From: Synanceia verrucosa
Taxonomy: Eukaryota; Chordata; Actinopteri; Perciformes; Synanceiidae
Assembly: GCA_029721515.1 (NCBI GenBank)
Contig: CM056553.1
Location: 5,618,849-5,682,848, forward strand
Direction: 5' to 3'
Length of the DNA stretch: 64,000 bases
Position 1 is the first letter of the stretch. The number at the start of each line of letters is the position of its first letter. The notes below the pieces were generated by a model. That model was given only the letters and a program-made list of their open reading frames with translations. It ran no database searches and was not told where the DNA came from. Positions 1-10,902 of this stretch are shown piece by piece. A program made the position numbers and the translations under genes.

Positions 1-1
1 G

Positions 2-827
2 ATCTCCCCTTTTCTCAGACTAACCAGCAGCTTTCGGAGGTGCCCTCTGTCAAACAGAACTTTGATAATGGCGAGCGCATGTGTAGTTTATTTGTTGGTG
101 GTGGTTTCACAAGTCGGACACTCTCAGCGACAACGGGACCGGAGGATTGATAAGGACAAGTACCGACATGCCCGTGGATTGTATAATTTGGATATTAATG
201 ATGCGCCGCCAGACTCTGTGGATTTGGGCTTTGTGGTCCCGACTCGCTCCAACGTGGTGTACATAACGCTAAAGACTAAGCGCGTAAAACCAGTTCATAT
301 TCGGGGTACAATCAGACCAAAACTGAGGAGAAAAGTGAGAAGGGATAAGCAGGCCAATTCAGCTTTTACACAGGATAAACACGGCACTATGGAGCTGGAC
401 GCAGGCCAAATGAAGCGCAACTTTGCACCCAAGACAACCAGGGATGTTGATTATAAATCTTTGGATATAACCCACAAATATCACACAGATCCACATGAAG
501 ACTCTCAAATTAGTTATATCCGAATTTACAGTCAGAGGGCACCGCCGTGGCTCAGCCCACAGGACGTGAAAACCATGCGCTTTCTCGCGGAGGTCAAAGT
601 TTTACGCATCAAAGAAGTTTCTCGGAGAGACTCTCCGACACTTTTGATATTTGAGGGCGAGACGAGCCTTTCAGTGACCAACCAACGGAGCAATGTGTGT
701 GGAGGGCAGTGTGGGATCATCAACAGCCCCGTGGACACCACGGAGGTCTTTGCTTTCCATCTGGACAGGGTCCTGGGGCTCAATAGGACATTACCAGCTG
801 TGAGCAGGAAGTTCAGCTTTTTACATG
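2..827 (+). other. gask1b: GASK1B coding exon 1 (3' part visible)
   Basis: The reading frame is open from base 2, with no stop, through the ATG at 68, which lies inside the membrane-anchor segment; residues before it (SFRRCPLSNRT) resemble the basic cytoplasmic end expected before the anchor. The donor is CATG|GTAGGC, with GT at 828-829. The exon leaves one base (G827) that pairs with AT of exon 2 to code Asp276. The frame runs on to 940 inside the intron, which is read-through and not coding. Confidence 0.85.
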
Positions 828-3800
828 GTAGGCATGTGACAGAAATGAAGTTCATTCATCACTGTGTGTCATTGCAAGCAGTGAATTATGATAATCAGAC
901 AGAGGGGAGGAGGGAGCTGGGGATGGATATGTCTGGATGAAGGAGTGACATTTCCAAACTTTATTGGTTGGTTTCCTGCGGAGATTTGGGCTCATTTCTT
1001 TGTACTCTGGGTGAAAAATGCAGATTATAACATAAACATCACAATATCAAAATATTTTCCAGCCTGAAAACATGCTGGAAGTGAATAGAGTTAGGGGTTT
1101 TTGGAGGTAAAGCCTCTGGCTATCAGACTGAGATATGCATAGCATGATACTACCTAATAAGACAGGTCGCTGATGATATGCATTCAAACTTCGCCCAAAC
1201 TTTGTGAATGGCAGCACACTCAGTAATGAGCTCTTCCTATGGCTGCAGCCTGAGATTTAGGGAGATATACATAGTAAGTTCTCCACATCACCACATTATT
1301 CTGTCTGTCTTCACATCTGCAAAGAAATACATTTTTTCCACTTCTGGGTGTCTGATCTGTTTCATTGAACACTAATTTAAAGTGTGTAAAATGATGAGTG
1401 TTGGTCGTCTTAAATATTCAAATTAAAGTGATGTTTGTTAACCAGTGAGATTTTACTGGATGAAAAAGTCACTGGGACTGAGCAGTTGTTGAAATCTGAC
1501 CCTATAATCCTTTCATCCTCCCTCTTTAGATGGCCAACCCTGTCCAGTGGTGTCATGGGATGCATCTCTCTACCCAGAAGGCCTTGTTGCAGGCAGGTCC
1601 ACTGTGAGGTTAACATGGGGGGAGTACCAGAGCTCCCTGAAACAGAGGTGTTGGCATAAAAACATCATCCCGAAGCCTGACTCCGGCTGCTCCACAGTTC
1701 ATCACTATGAGTGGAGTAAACTGGCCCTGTTTGACTTCCTGTTGCAGGTACCAAAAAAATGAAAGCTAACTGTTGGTAAAGACGGATTTGATTAATGTTT
1801 AAATTCCTTCCACCTCTCTGTATGTTGGTTTGTTTTGTGCAGTCACAGGCTATGACCGAAGTGACTTTTGCAAACACATTTTTCTGGGGGGACTGAAAAG
1901 ATGACTGTTTCCTGAGTGCAACGCCTGGATCCGATCAGGACACGTCTCCTGAGAGTTCTTAAAAATTCATCCCATGAGCAAACAGAGAAGTTTGAGGAAA
2001 TTTCAGGAAAATATCCACTGACTCTTCCGGTAAACCTCTGCTTATCCTGTATTCAGTCTCCAAAAGAGAAACAAACTCCACACAAAAAAGTCCAGGTCGG
2101 ATTGAAATCAAACCTTTTTCTGTGAGGCAACTGCACTAACCAGTCAAAATACAAAAATACATATTTTTAAAAGGTTTAATCAACCACAGAGGTCAGAGGC
2201 TGTAATTATTTATTTTTATTCCTAGTTCCTCAATAAATAAGTAAAGAGAAAATCATGTTGTGGAGTGAAGAGAAAGGGCATATATATGTCGTTAAAAATT
2301 CAAGTGAACTGAATATAGTGAAGTTATTAAATTGGTTTCTTTGAACCTGGATAAGAAAATAGCAAATTACATCCGTTCATATCGCAGAAAGATACTCTTT
2401 TGTCCTGAGCTGAACCTTGTAGGCTGAATACTGAAGACTCAATTTCAAGTCTTGGTGAATATTTCAATCCCTTTAGACTTTAGATTTCCCACCTCGATCC
2501 TTTCTTCATGAGACAAAGTCATCAAATCCTCATTTTCATATGACATGCTATATTACAGACATTTTTTTTTCTTTACTAAATTCATTCCTGATTTTCCCTC
2601 TCATCTCCCAAATCCTGTTGCCATTTTTGTAAAAGTTCTTGATTTTGATTATGTGCACTATTAACTTATAATTTTATGATTAGTAGACATAGTATAGTCA
2701 CCTGTCAACTAAAATAAAATATATGTTTTTCTTAGCTGAGACAATATTTGAAGCACATTTCACTGGAGGGTTAAACATTTTCATTTGAAGATACGCGTGC
2801 TTATAGGAAGGTATATTTAGGGCTTGATTGACAGGTGTGGAAGTATTTCAGTTCATCACTCTTCATGCTTTGGTGGACGCTCATCGGTACGAGCCGAGTC
2901 GACCCCCTAAGGTGCCTGAGTGGCACCTGATCCTAGATTGAAATCTCCTATCTGAAACCTATAAGCGACACTTTCAACGCTGCACCCTCTTTAGTAGCAT
3001 CAGTTGAAGCCTCAGTTAAATGGGTTAACATATGGAGAGTGATGGGTTGAAGCCTTAGCTGAGACCTTGAGGAGGAAGCAGGAGTTACATAAGAGGATGT
3101 GCCACTGAACCGTCTCATTGATCTTGATATTTAATCAAATAAACAGTATTCATGCCAAAGAGGCATTTCAAAAACCTGCTGGTTGTGTTTTTATTTTTCT
3201 CTGCCAGAAAACTTTAAATATGTCCTCTCATGCAAATTTCCTTTTTATTTAGTGTGTGAGTTGATGTAAAAGGAAGCCAGGCAACAATGCAGAAGAAGCT
3301 TGTTTAGGGCAAAACAAAAATAAAAAAGCTGAGACGCCTGTCTACAAACATAAAAAAGGAGAAAAGTCCTCATAAATCAATCATTTATTCTCACAGCATC
3401 AATCACATATGAATGCTCTCTTTCAGATTCACAACCGTCTGGATCAGAGCTGCTGTGGATTCAGGCCCAGGCAGGAGGATGTGTGTGGAGAACCCGACCA
3501 TAACGCCGAATGTCGGGAACAAAACCACATCCAACTGAAAGACGTCGTCCACAGGGGTCACGACCCCAGACACCTGGTCTTCACCAACAACAAGGGCTTC
3601 TTCGACCGCAATGAAGACAACCTGGACTTCAGGCTCCTGGAGGGAATCAAAGAGTAAGTCTGAATAATAATAATATAAAATCATTTATCATGTGACAAAT
3701 ATATATTAAATATTAAATGAACAACGTTTCACTGATATTTTGTTTGTTGTGCTTCATATCAGCATGCAAAGCTGAAAAAATGCAATCTGTGAATCTCAAG

Positions 3801-5029
3801 ATACTGTATGTTCAGCTGTCCTGATGTGTGGATTTGAATGTGAAGAGCGCTCTTTCTGTTTCTCAATGATCTGTGTCTGTATGTAATTGTAAACCACAGT
3901 GCAGAGACGTTGCTTTCATTTCATCAAGTCAGTGAGGATCTGTGATTGAGCAAGTTTGTTTGTGTCTCATCCCATATGAGGAATGAGGAATGATGGCTTC
4001 TTCTCTGTAGATATAAAATAGATTAGATATAAAGGAAACATATGTAAATAACTGTTATCAAGTGACTTCAGGCTGTATCTTCACAGGACGTCGTATTTGC
4101 TTTTTTTTTTTTTAATCTCATGTTGAATTCTTTGAAGATCTGAGATGAATACATACCTTTGATTGATCTGACATTTTATTCCACATACAGGGTAAAATGC
4201 CAGCAACACTTGAGTCCAGTCATCATCAAAGTCCACATGTTTAAAGGGGAAGTGCATTTTTTTTTACAAATTGGACCTGAACTAAAATACTTATTTGTGA
4301 TGATGTCACATATGCATACATGCTTTATTTTAGTTCAGGCACTGTGAAGGCAACATAGGTGGGCACTAGGGGTCCTTAGTAAACTATGATACACAGGAAG
4401 TAGATGTGTAGATGTGTAGATGTAGATGTGTTTGTGTGTTTACAGATTGAATTTTCTGAGATTACCGACAACTCTGGACTCAAATGAGAATAGTAATAGT
4501 GTAGTCCATCTTATTAAATGTCTGGTATATGAAAAATGGTCAAGTTTGTGTCGTTTACTGGCTGCATTTCAGTGCCCCATTCACCTCTGTTAAGTGGATA
4601 TCATCAAATCCAATATCGTCAGAAATAATCCACATGACTCCAAAGTGAAATGGGTGATTAAATGGTAGTGTTTTATCCCAGAAATAAGGTCCAATATGTA
4701 AAGAACAAACACTTCCCCTTTAAGTTATGCAAACTTTTCTCTGAGGTAGAATTCCTCAGCAGGCAATTATAAAATCCATCTCTGAGTCTTTACAGTTTGA
4801 TTGAACTTCCTGTCGCTCCAGACTCCCCGAGCAGGCGGTGTCGGTGCTGAAGAGCAGGAGGCTGAGGGAGAAGCTCCTCCAGTCTCTGTTCCTGGATCAG
4901 ACGTACTGGGAGAGCCAGGGTGGCCGGCAGGGCATCGACAAGCTGATCGATGTAATCGAGAGGCGGGCCAAGGTCCTCCTCACCTACATCAACGCTCATG
5001 GGATCAAAGTCATCGCAATGAATGCGTGA
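2..5029 (+). CDS. gask1b: GASK1B (FAM198B), Golgi-associated kinase 1B; 5'-truncated, four exons
   Basis: Exons 2-827, 1530-1747, 3427-3653 and 4822-5029 join in frame with GT-AG introns to give 492 visible residues and a TGA at 5027-5029. The protein matches my recollection of vertebrate FAM198B (about 519 aa), so roughly 25-30 N-terminal residues lie upstream of the window. Seen in order: a hydrophobic membrane anchor (about residues 22-38), a basic VVYITLK stem block (85-91), a Cys pair (C233, C237), the kinase-like N-lobe motif EVFAFHLDR (248-256) with a glycosylation sequon NRT (261-263), FDFLLQ (343-348), NRLD..CCGF (351-360), HDPRHLVF (393-400), and a helical C-terminus ending VIAMNA. 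The family is a type II Golgi membrane protein related to FAM20/FJX1 secretory kinases; catalytic activity is not firmly established. FAM198A (GASK1A) is the alternative, but stem and length fit B better. The DFG-like Asp appears to be Asn402. Confidence 0.88.
828..1529 (+). other. gask1b: GASK1B intron 1
   Basis: 702-bp GT-AG intron. It holds no recognisable gene or repeat; the exon 1 frame stays open to 940 by chance. Confidence 0.8.
1530..1747 (+). other. gask1b: GASK1B coding exon 2
   Basis: The acceptor is CTCTTTAG|A and the donor TTGCAG|GTACC. The exon completes Asp276 and encodes residues 277-348, including the motifs DGQPCPVVSWDASL, a Cys-Trp pair (KQRCWH) and the kinase-like helix EWSKLALFDFLLQ. 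It ends in phase 0. Confidence 0.88.
1748..3426 (+). other. gask1b: GASK1B intron 2
   Basis: 1,679-bp GT-AG intron, AT-rich. The only distinct structure seen is a small perfect hairpin at 2910-2928 (AGGTGCC, 5-base loop, GGCACCT) within a short GC-richer patch around 2880-2940. No transposon ends were recognised. Confidence 0.75.
3427..3653 (+). other. gask1b: GASK1B coding exon 3 (catalytic-loop-like region)
   Basis: The acceptor is CTTTCAG|ATT and the donor AAAGA|GTAAGT, a strong consensus donor. It encodes residues 349-423 plus two bases of Glu424. It carries NRLDQSCCGF (351-360), HDPRHLVF (393-400) and TNNKGFFDR (401-409), which correspond to the catalytic and metal-binding loops of the FAM20-like fold. 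Confidence 0.88.
3654..4821 (+). other. gask1b: GASK1B intron 3
   Basis: 1,168-bp GT-AG intron. About 40% of it is the TTAA-flanked MITE at 4245-4719, which ends about 100 bp before the exon 4 acceptor. A T(12) run is near 4099. Confidence 0.8.
4245..4719. mobile_element. Kolobok-like MITE in GASK1B intron 3 (TTAA duplication)
   Basis: 475-bp element with terminal inverted repeats AGGGGAAGTG / CACTTCCCCT; the similarity continues inward, since both ends reach an ATTGGACCT block. It is flanked on both sides by TTAA (4241-4244 and 4720-4723). TTAA duplication with AGGG termini is the Kolobok pattern; piggyBac also targets TTAA but usually starts with CCC. No transposase is encoded, so it is non-autonomous. 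Confidence 0.7.
4822..5029 (+). other. gask1b: GASK1B terminal coding exon 4 with stop
   Basis: The acceptor is CGCTCCAG|A; the first base completes Glu424. It encodes residues 425-492, including SVLKSRRLREKLLQSLFLD, YWESQGGRQG and the amphipathic VIERRAKVLLTYINAHG, then TGA at 5027-5029. This C-terminal block is very close to the mammalian protein as I recall it. Confidence 0.88.
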
Positions 5030-6265
5030 TGAGCTTCACAGCAGTCAAGTGGCCAAATTACTGAGACAGATAATTAGTGGTTTGATCACAGGGCTGGACA
5101 GACTGCTAATGAAAGACTTATTATAAATTGCCCTTTATCCTTTCAAAACACCATAAGCACTGTGGTGATCCCTCTGTCATTTGCATAACATAAGCTTCAA
5201 TTTAACTGATATTAACCTTTAAAATGAGCCTAATTTTTACTAAAGAAAGCTGCTTTCTTCTTTTGAGTCTTCATTTCTTTCTCCCCTCGAGGCAGAAACA
5301 CTGTTATCATTACGAGCAAATAGCTGCAATTATGACTTTTGCTCCTGCTGAGACCTGACAGAAAGTTTCATTTGTGTTTGTTTGATTGGAATATATAAAT
5401 GGAGAAATGCTGGAGTTGAGATATTGATGTCTTAATATAGCTACTGAAACAAGCAACAACCAGATCCATTTAGTTTGACTGGGGTCATCCATTACTCACT
5501 GAAAAAAATCTATTTAATGTTGTATACATTTTTATCTTTATTTGTTTTTAAAACTCCCAAGAAGTCAACAATTTTTCACAAAATACAACATCACTTATTA
5601 TTATGACGATAATTAGAAATAACGTTGTGACTAATTGTTGTTTTCACTATTTATTTATTTTTGTATTTTCTGCTTTAATTATTGTCGATTTTTTTGCATC
5701 AGATGGTCAATTAAGTCATTTCTTTGTGCGATATGTCAGCTTTGATCTATAAAATGTAAATAAGCACAAGTGCCGGTCATCAGTAATGTGTTTTGACTTT
5801 GCATTTTAATTTGGCTTTGTTGCATTTTGGCTTGAAATATTGCACTACGCTTATTGTCAAACAGGGCTGTGATAGCATTTGCTAAAATTGTACATTAGCC
5901 AGGATGTTTTTTCCCATGTCTCCTCGGTGTCTGTCAAAGCCTGGTCAGAAATATTCTGTGGCTGTGAAATGTGAGAGCGTGGTGTCTCCTGTTCATGCTG
6001 TCGTAAACGCCGTGCTCTGGGCTCTGAGAGTCGGAGTCGACGGGGGCCTTTGTGGTTATTTTCTCGTGTCGGTGTTGGGCATTCACTCGTCTGTTGTTTT
6101 AACCCCTCTGCACCCGCATTAGTGCGTCAGTGGGGTCCGTGCCTCCGTCTGTTTGTGTTAGAAAAACCCCTCCAGTTCCCAGAGTGCTCTGCAGCGGAAC
6201 TCACTTCCATATTCTCACTCAGACAAAAGGCGACTTTTAGCTTTTGACTTTTATGCAACAATATA
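5030..6265 (+). other. GASK1B 3' UTR and downstream flank
   Basis: Sequence directly after the stop codon is AT-rich and presumably begins with the 3' UTR. I could not find a canonical AATAAA signal before 6266; AATATA near 5390 is the closest variant, so the transcript end is not placed. The GC-richer part at 5920-6230 contains short open frames but nothing recognisable. Confidence 0.5.
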
Positions 6266-6740
6266 TACTCAGCAACAAAAGAAACGCAAGTTTTGTTTTA
6301 AGTGGCCCCAAACTACCTATAAAAGGTGTTAAAGCATTGGGTTTAGTTATTCTTGTAACAAAAAGAATACTGTCTAGAGATCAAATTCATTCAAAAAAAG
6401 ACCAAAGTATGGCCTGCGTGTGCGTAGGTCAGCCTCTCTGAGCCACCTGTGCACTGTTTGAACACTTATACAGAGTTGGTGACGTCCAGGTGTCTCAGCA
6501 GCAGTAACGGTGGCAGGAAGTGTCCGGACTGTGAGATGGCCAAGAAGGATGTGGCGATCCTGAATGTTGGTCGTCACACGTGGTCTGCCGCTGCGTGGAC
6601 GATCTGAGGTGCTGTTCGTGGCATGGAATCTGGTTCTGAGAGGACTAATGGTTGATTCATGAACATGTGGCGCACTCATGCCGGCACTCAGCATTCCAAT
6701 AGCACGTTCACGTTGGATTTGAGTCAGCAAAAGCACTTAG
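6266..6740 (-). mobile_element. Degenerate Tc1-like transposon fragment with transposase N-terminus
   Basis: The left end TACTCAGCAACAAAAGAAAC preceded by TA resembles the terminal repeat of a common fish Tc1 lineage. The minus strand encodes a 120-residue remnant (6736-6374) with a helix-turn-helix start (LTQIQRERAIGML), the linker DRPRSGRPRVTT and, near its end, QTVHRWLREADL. These are hallmarks of the DNA-binding half of Tc1 transposases. The catalytic DDE half is missing, and I could not find the opposite terminal repeat, so this is an internally deleted, dead copy. Confidence 0.7.
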
Positions 6741-7335
6741 AGAAAAGAAATTTTCCCATTTTATGCAGGTTGGGTAGATGTCCACACATTCAGTCTCACT
6801 CAGTGACCACAATCAGTGTGTAGAGTTCTGCAGGTCAGGAGCTGCACTCCAAACTGACAAACATGCATTTAAGTCACTGACACTGAAGTGTTACACCATT
6901 ATCTATCTTACACATGAATGAAGTGAAAGTGAAAGTCATATCTTCACGTAAGGAATAGAGTGTAGTGCTTTTGGATATTAGCAGAAAAAGTGCACTGTGC
7001 AGGATGTTTCCATGCTTTAGGGACATACTGGAACATGATCAATATGTCCAAACTGAAAGAAAATAATTTGCTAAAGTGGTAAAGTTACACATATAGTTTT
7101 GGGGTTTATAATACAGAAAGATTATCGTGCAATGGATGTGGTTTGAGTAAACTTTCTGTCAGCAGGAGAGGAAGCCATAAAGTGAATTAAACATTACACA
7201 GTAGGCTTACTGTGCTTCATTTAGGGGCAACTGTAACTACATCTGCTGTGCGTTAAAGCTATCATTGAAAAATAGCGCTGAAGAAGAGCACTTTAAGGAA
7301 TAGTTTGGGACGTAGTTCAGCTTCTTTGTGTCCTT
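6741..7335. other. Unassigned intergenic sequence
   Basis: Possibly the decayed right end of the Tc1 fragment up to about 6890; beyond that no gene, repeat end or strong motif was recognised. Confidence 0.4.
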
Positions 7336-7656
7336 TAGGGAGACCAGGTGTCCCACTTTGTGTGGGACTGCACAGCATTTTCATCACTTTTTGATACGTC
7401 TCACAAACTGAGACAATGTCCCACATTTGATTAGCAGCTACAACAAAGTCTGAAAAAGTCTTAACTCGTGGACAACACCACCAAAAAGTTCATTGATATA
7501 CAGCAGCTGAGCTGTGTTAGCATTTCATTATACTGATATTTATAAGCTTATAACAGTTTCACTGGAAATGTTTATTTTTTAGCGCTAGATGGACAGCTCA
7601 CATTTCACAAATTACTCTCTGACCCACTTGTGGGTTCTTGGCACCTGGTCACCCTA
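7336..7656. mobile_element. hAT-like MITE with TAGGGWGACCAGG ends
   Basis: 321-bp element with ends TAGGGAGACCAGGTG and (reverse complement of right end) TAGGGTGACCAGGTG, 14 of 15 matching. The flanking octamers GTGTCCTT (7328-7335) and GTTCCCTT (7657-7664) agree at 6 of 8 positions, compatible with an old 8-bp duplication. It encodes nothing. Confidence 0.55.
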
Positions 7657-9404
7657 GTTCCCTTGCAGCAGCTGGTTAGCTTAGCTTCACTTAGCATAAG
7701 AACTGGAAACAAGGGTAACAAAAGCAGCACCTCTGAAGTTCACCAAATAACATCGCTTTGGTTTTATCTGTACAAATAGTGCAAAAATGTCAGTTTGTCG
7801 TATGATGTGGGGCTACATGTCAAAATTGTTTCTTGTCTGGGACCAGATGCTTGGCAACTGTTGGAGACATATAGAGAATACATATAATATTATGCACCAA
7901 TGAGTGATGTACAATAACACTTTGAGTCACATTGTATTTATCCTGCTGATTTATCTAAGTCTTCAAGGACATTCAAGAACACACTGTAAGATCAACTGTC
8001 TTTGATCCTGAAAGTTAAAATATGTGTCCCACTTTCTGCCTGAAGGGGAAATGCAGTGTTTGTAAATCACATGTCCTCAGGTCAGTCATTGATAGTGAAA
8101 TACTTTTCAAAGCCTTGTGCTTGAGCTTGCTGAGAGATAATCTGGTAAAATGGATCTTCGTAAGGTTGAGCTCCGTGACTGGTTTGTGAAATGTACAGAA
8201 TTATTCTGTTTCTTTTCTCTACTTGGCAGCTCTGGCATGTTTGTTCTTGTTTACAAAGATAATGAGCCTTTTGCTTGCAGTATGTCTGCTTTTTTTTTCT
8301 CCCTTCACCTCCTTTTCATATCCTGACTTACATTCAGAATGTTTGCTCTTATTCTTGTTTCCAAGGCAGGAAGAGATTTTATTTTATTTTTGAAGCGGTT
8401 GATAACAATAATTTGGGACAATTCCTCTCAGCTGCACCCAGTTGGCTGCTGATTCAAACAGAGAAGCTCTTTATTCCTGTGAACTCAGCTGAGCGCCGAT
8501 AATCACTCTGGTTTACCATGATGTCACTTCTCCCACTCCCTGCCCTACACAGTTTGACCTCGACTGAACTTTGCCAAAAAAAAAAAAAATGCTTGCTGAC
8601 ATTACTGGTCAGGGGATTTTTCATAATTTAGCACACTGATTCATTTATGTTTCCCCAATCTGTCTTTTGTTTGTAGCTACACAGAGTAATTTGCACGCTG
8701 GGAACATCCTGTAATGTTTTGCAAAATGTGAATTTCAAATGATCCAGAGAGCATGTAACAGGATGTCAGCACAGGACACAGTTCAGCTGGACACATTTTA
8801 GCTTTATCTCACCAGACTGGACTGGAAACAAGAGGAAACTGCTTGATTTGACAACCAGCAACTCTAAAGTGAGCTAATTAGCTCACTATTTTTAGTTTGA
8901 TTGTTCCATTCAAAAAGTTATTTTCCATCCTGTGTTCATGTGAATAAGGGCTGATTGGCTGTGTTAAAGGAATCACCACGACTCTATGCCCTCTATGGAC
9001 CCAATGACTGCAAAAATTCTGGTAATTTTATAATCTGAGGCAGTTTTTGCTTCCTGCACCACTCAGCAACATTCATAGGAATAAACTTTGACAGTGTCTG
9101 ACACTGTATCCAGGTCTCCTCATGCATCCTATTAGGCTGCATTCACACCACATCAGGAGTCAAACACACTGCACATAAATATGTTTTTTTTTTTTTGCCT
9201 GATACCTTATTGATATAAATGCAGCTTATTCATTCCCAACATAAGAATTATAATTCTTAAAAAGACAACATGATAGGACATGTTCGCTTTGACATTTCAT
9301 CCAGAGCAGCTTTGAAATTTCTTAGACAATAATAAAAGTCTCTGTTTCCTAAACGGCCTTCATAATGTCTGCAGGAACAACACTGGTCAGTGTCTCTAGA
9401 TATA
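7657..9404. other. Intergenic sequence without recognised genes
   Basis: AT-rich, with simple runs of T (8287-8297), A (about 8576-8589) and T (9183-9197). Short open frames only; none resembles a known protein. Confidence 0.5.
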
Positions 9405-9730
9405 GATTATTCAAGATTCAAGATCCAAGAGTCTTTACTGTCATTATGCATGCATACCGAAACTTTGTTGAGTCACTCGGCTTGAAGGCACACATAAATA
9501 AAGAAATAAGAATGACGATGTAAAATATCAAATATAAAACGCCCGCATTCACAGAGGAGATATACAGCAGAAATGTAATAAATGACAGCAGAGATGTAAT
9601 ATTAACAGCAGAACTATACAGTAATGTATGCAGCAGTTGTGTGATATTTGCAGGGAAAGATGAAGTGCATCTTAGTGCGAGGACTGGTGGACTGTTTGAT
9701 TGTGAGCATTGAGTGTTATGTTGAAAGATA
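9405..9730 (-). mobile_element. Probable LINE 3'-end fragment
   Basis: Begins with two tandem copies of ATTCAAG, followed by CAAGAGTCTTTACTGTCATT and an ACTCGGCTTGAAGGC block. This arrangement is familiar from the 3' ends of dispersed fish non-LTR elements read in antisense, so the sense strand would be minus. No coding part is present and the family is uncertain. Confidence 0.35.
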
Positions 9731-10309
9731 GCAAGACGAAAAAAACAAAATGATTCTCCTCTGTCTCAAAAACTGACAAAAATCTCTCTATTTGTAAAAT
9801 TAAAAGACTTTGACCACATGGAGAGATGTTCTGCAGGCCTGGCATGGTGCCAGGATCTTGTCATCTTATCCCCTCTTCATGAAAGAGAACAAGTCTGACG
9901 GGATTTCGCTCATCTGTCTTGACTGGAAATCTTGTTTGTTTCCTCTCCTTCAGTGTTTCAATATCTCATCACTTGTCAGTTGAGAAGACACACAAGGCCT
10001 CTTTGCTCTCTTTCCACACTGTGACAGTCTTATTGTTTTTATTATTAAATGTTTCTCACTGGTTTTTATTGATTTTTTTTAAATCATGCTTCAGATTCAG
10101 CACATTAGTTTAACCAAAATGTACAGCTTTGACTGTTTCAGCATAAGAAATGTAATGACCTTGGGTCAGCTGTTGTGTTTTGAGTCCGTCATGAGTTAAT
10201 TCACTGCACAGTTGGACAAGAATAACTTCAGCTTGGAGCAGCTCCTGCTCCTCTGTCTGCTCCTGGAGGAGGTCTGCTGGTCAGGAGGAGCAGTGGTCCT
10301 CTGCAGATA

Positions 10310-10506
10310 CATTATATTGCCAAAAGTATTCACTCACCCGTCCAAATAATCAGAATCAGGAGTTCCAATCACTTCCATGACCACATGTGTATAAAATCAA
10401 GCACCATTGGTGAAAGAATGGGTCGCTCTCAGGAGCTCAGTGAATTCCAGCGTGGAACTGTGATAGGATGCCACCTGTGCAACAAATCCAGTCGTGAAAT
10501 TTCCTC
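10310..10506 (+). mobile_element. Tc1-like transposon 5' fragment
   Basis: Starts after TA (10308-10309) with CATTATATTGCCAAAAGTAT and aligns with the start of the copy at 58059 through the terminal repeat and the first codons of transposase (MGRSQELSEFQRGTVIGCHL, ATG at 10418). Similarity ends at TTTCCTC (about 10506), exactly where a fold-back repeat begins. Only about 197 bp of a 1.24-kb element remain. Confidence 0.8.
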
Positions 10507-10902
10507 TTCTGATTTTTTTCTGCATAAATCTCTGAAAAAACTTCAGCTCTGCTCAAAACTACTAAATATTCAATCATTTTGATTTTTGATTTTAACCCTT
10601 TAAATGCCAGTTTAATTACATGATGCTAATATTTTTATGGAAAAAATTCACACAAAAATGAGTTATTTTCCATAGAGAGTAGTAAAGAGGATAGTAAATT
10701 GTAAATCTGATGCGACACAAAAACTATTAATGCATCAAAGTCAATATTTTGGCTAATCTTTGATATTTCATAAAAAACAACAGTGACATCAAATAATCAA
10801 ACTGGCATTTAAAGGGTTAAAATCCTCAAAATGATTAAATGTTTGGTAGTTTTGAGGAGGGCTGAAGCTGTTTAAGAGATTTATGCAGAAAAAATCAGAA
10901 GA
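10505..10902. repeat. Fold-back (long inverted repeat) element
   Basis: Arms of about 105 bp at 10505-10612 and 10800-10902 are reverse complements: TCTTCTGAT...CCTTTAAATGCCAG against CTGGCATTTAAAGG...ATCAGAAGA, separated by about 187 bp. It abuts the truncated Tc1 fragment. A third partial motif (ACATTTAAAGGG) lies just outside at about 10947. Origin is unknown; a non-autonomous DNA transposon is most likely. Confidence 0.65.

Noticed and set aside
2910..2928. Perfect 7-bp stem hairpin in GASK1B intron 2 as a microRNA or structured RNA
   Set aside because: The stem is far too short for a microRNA precursor and the flanks do not extend it.
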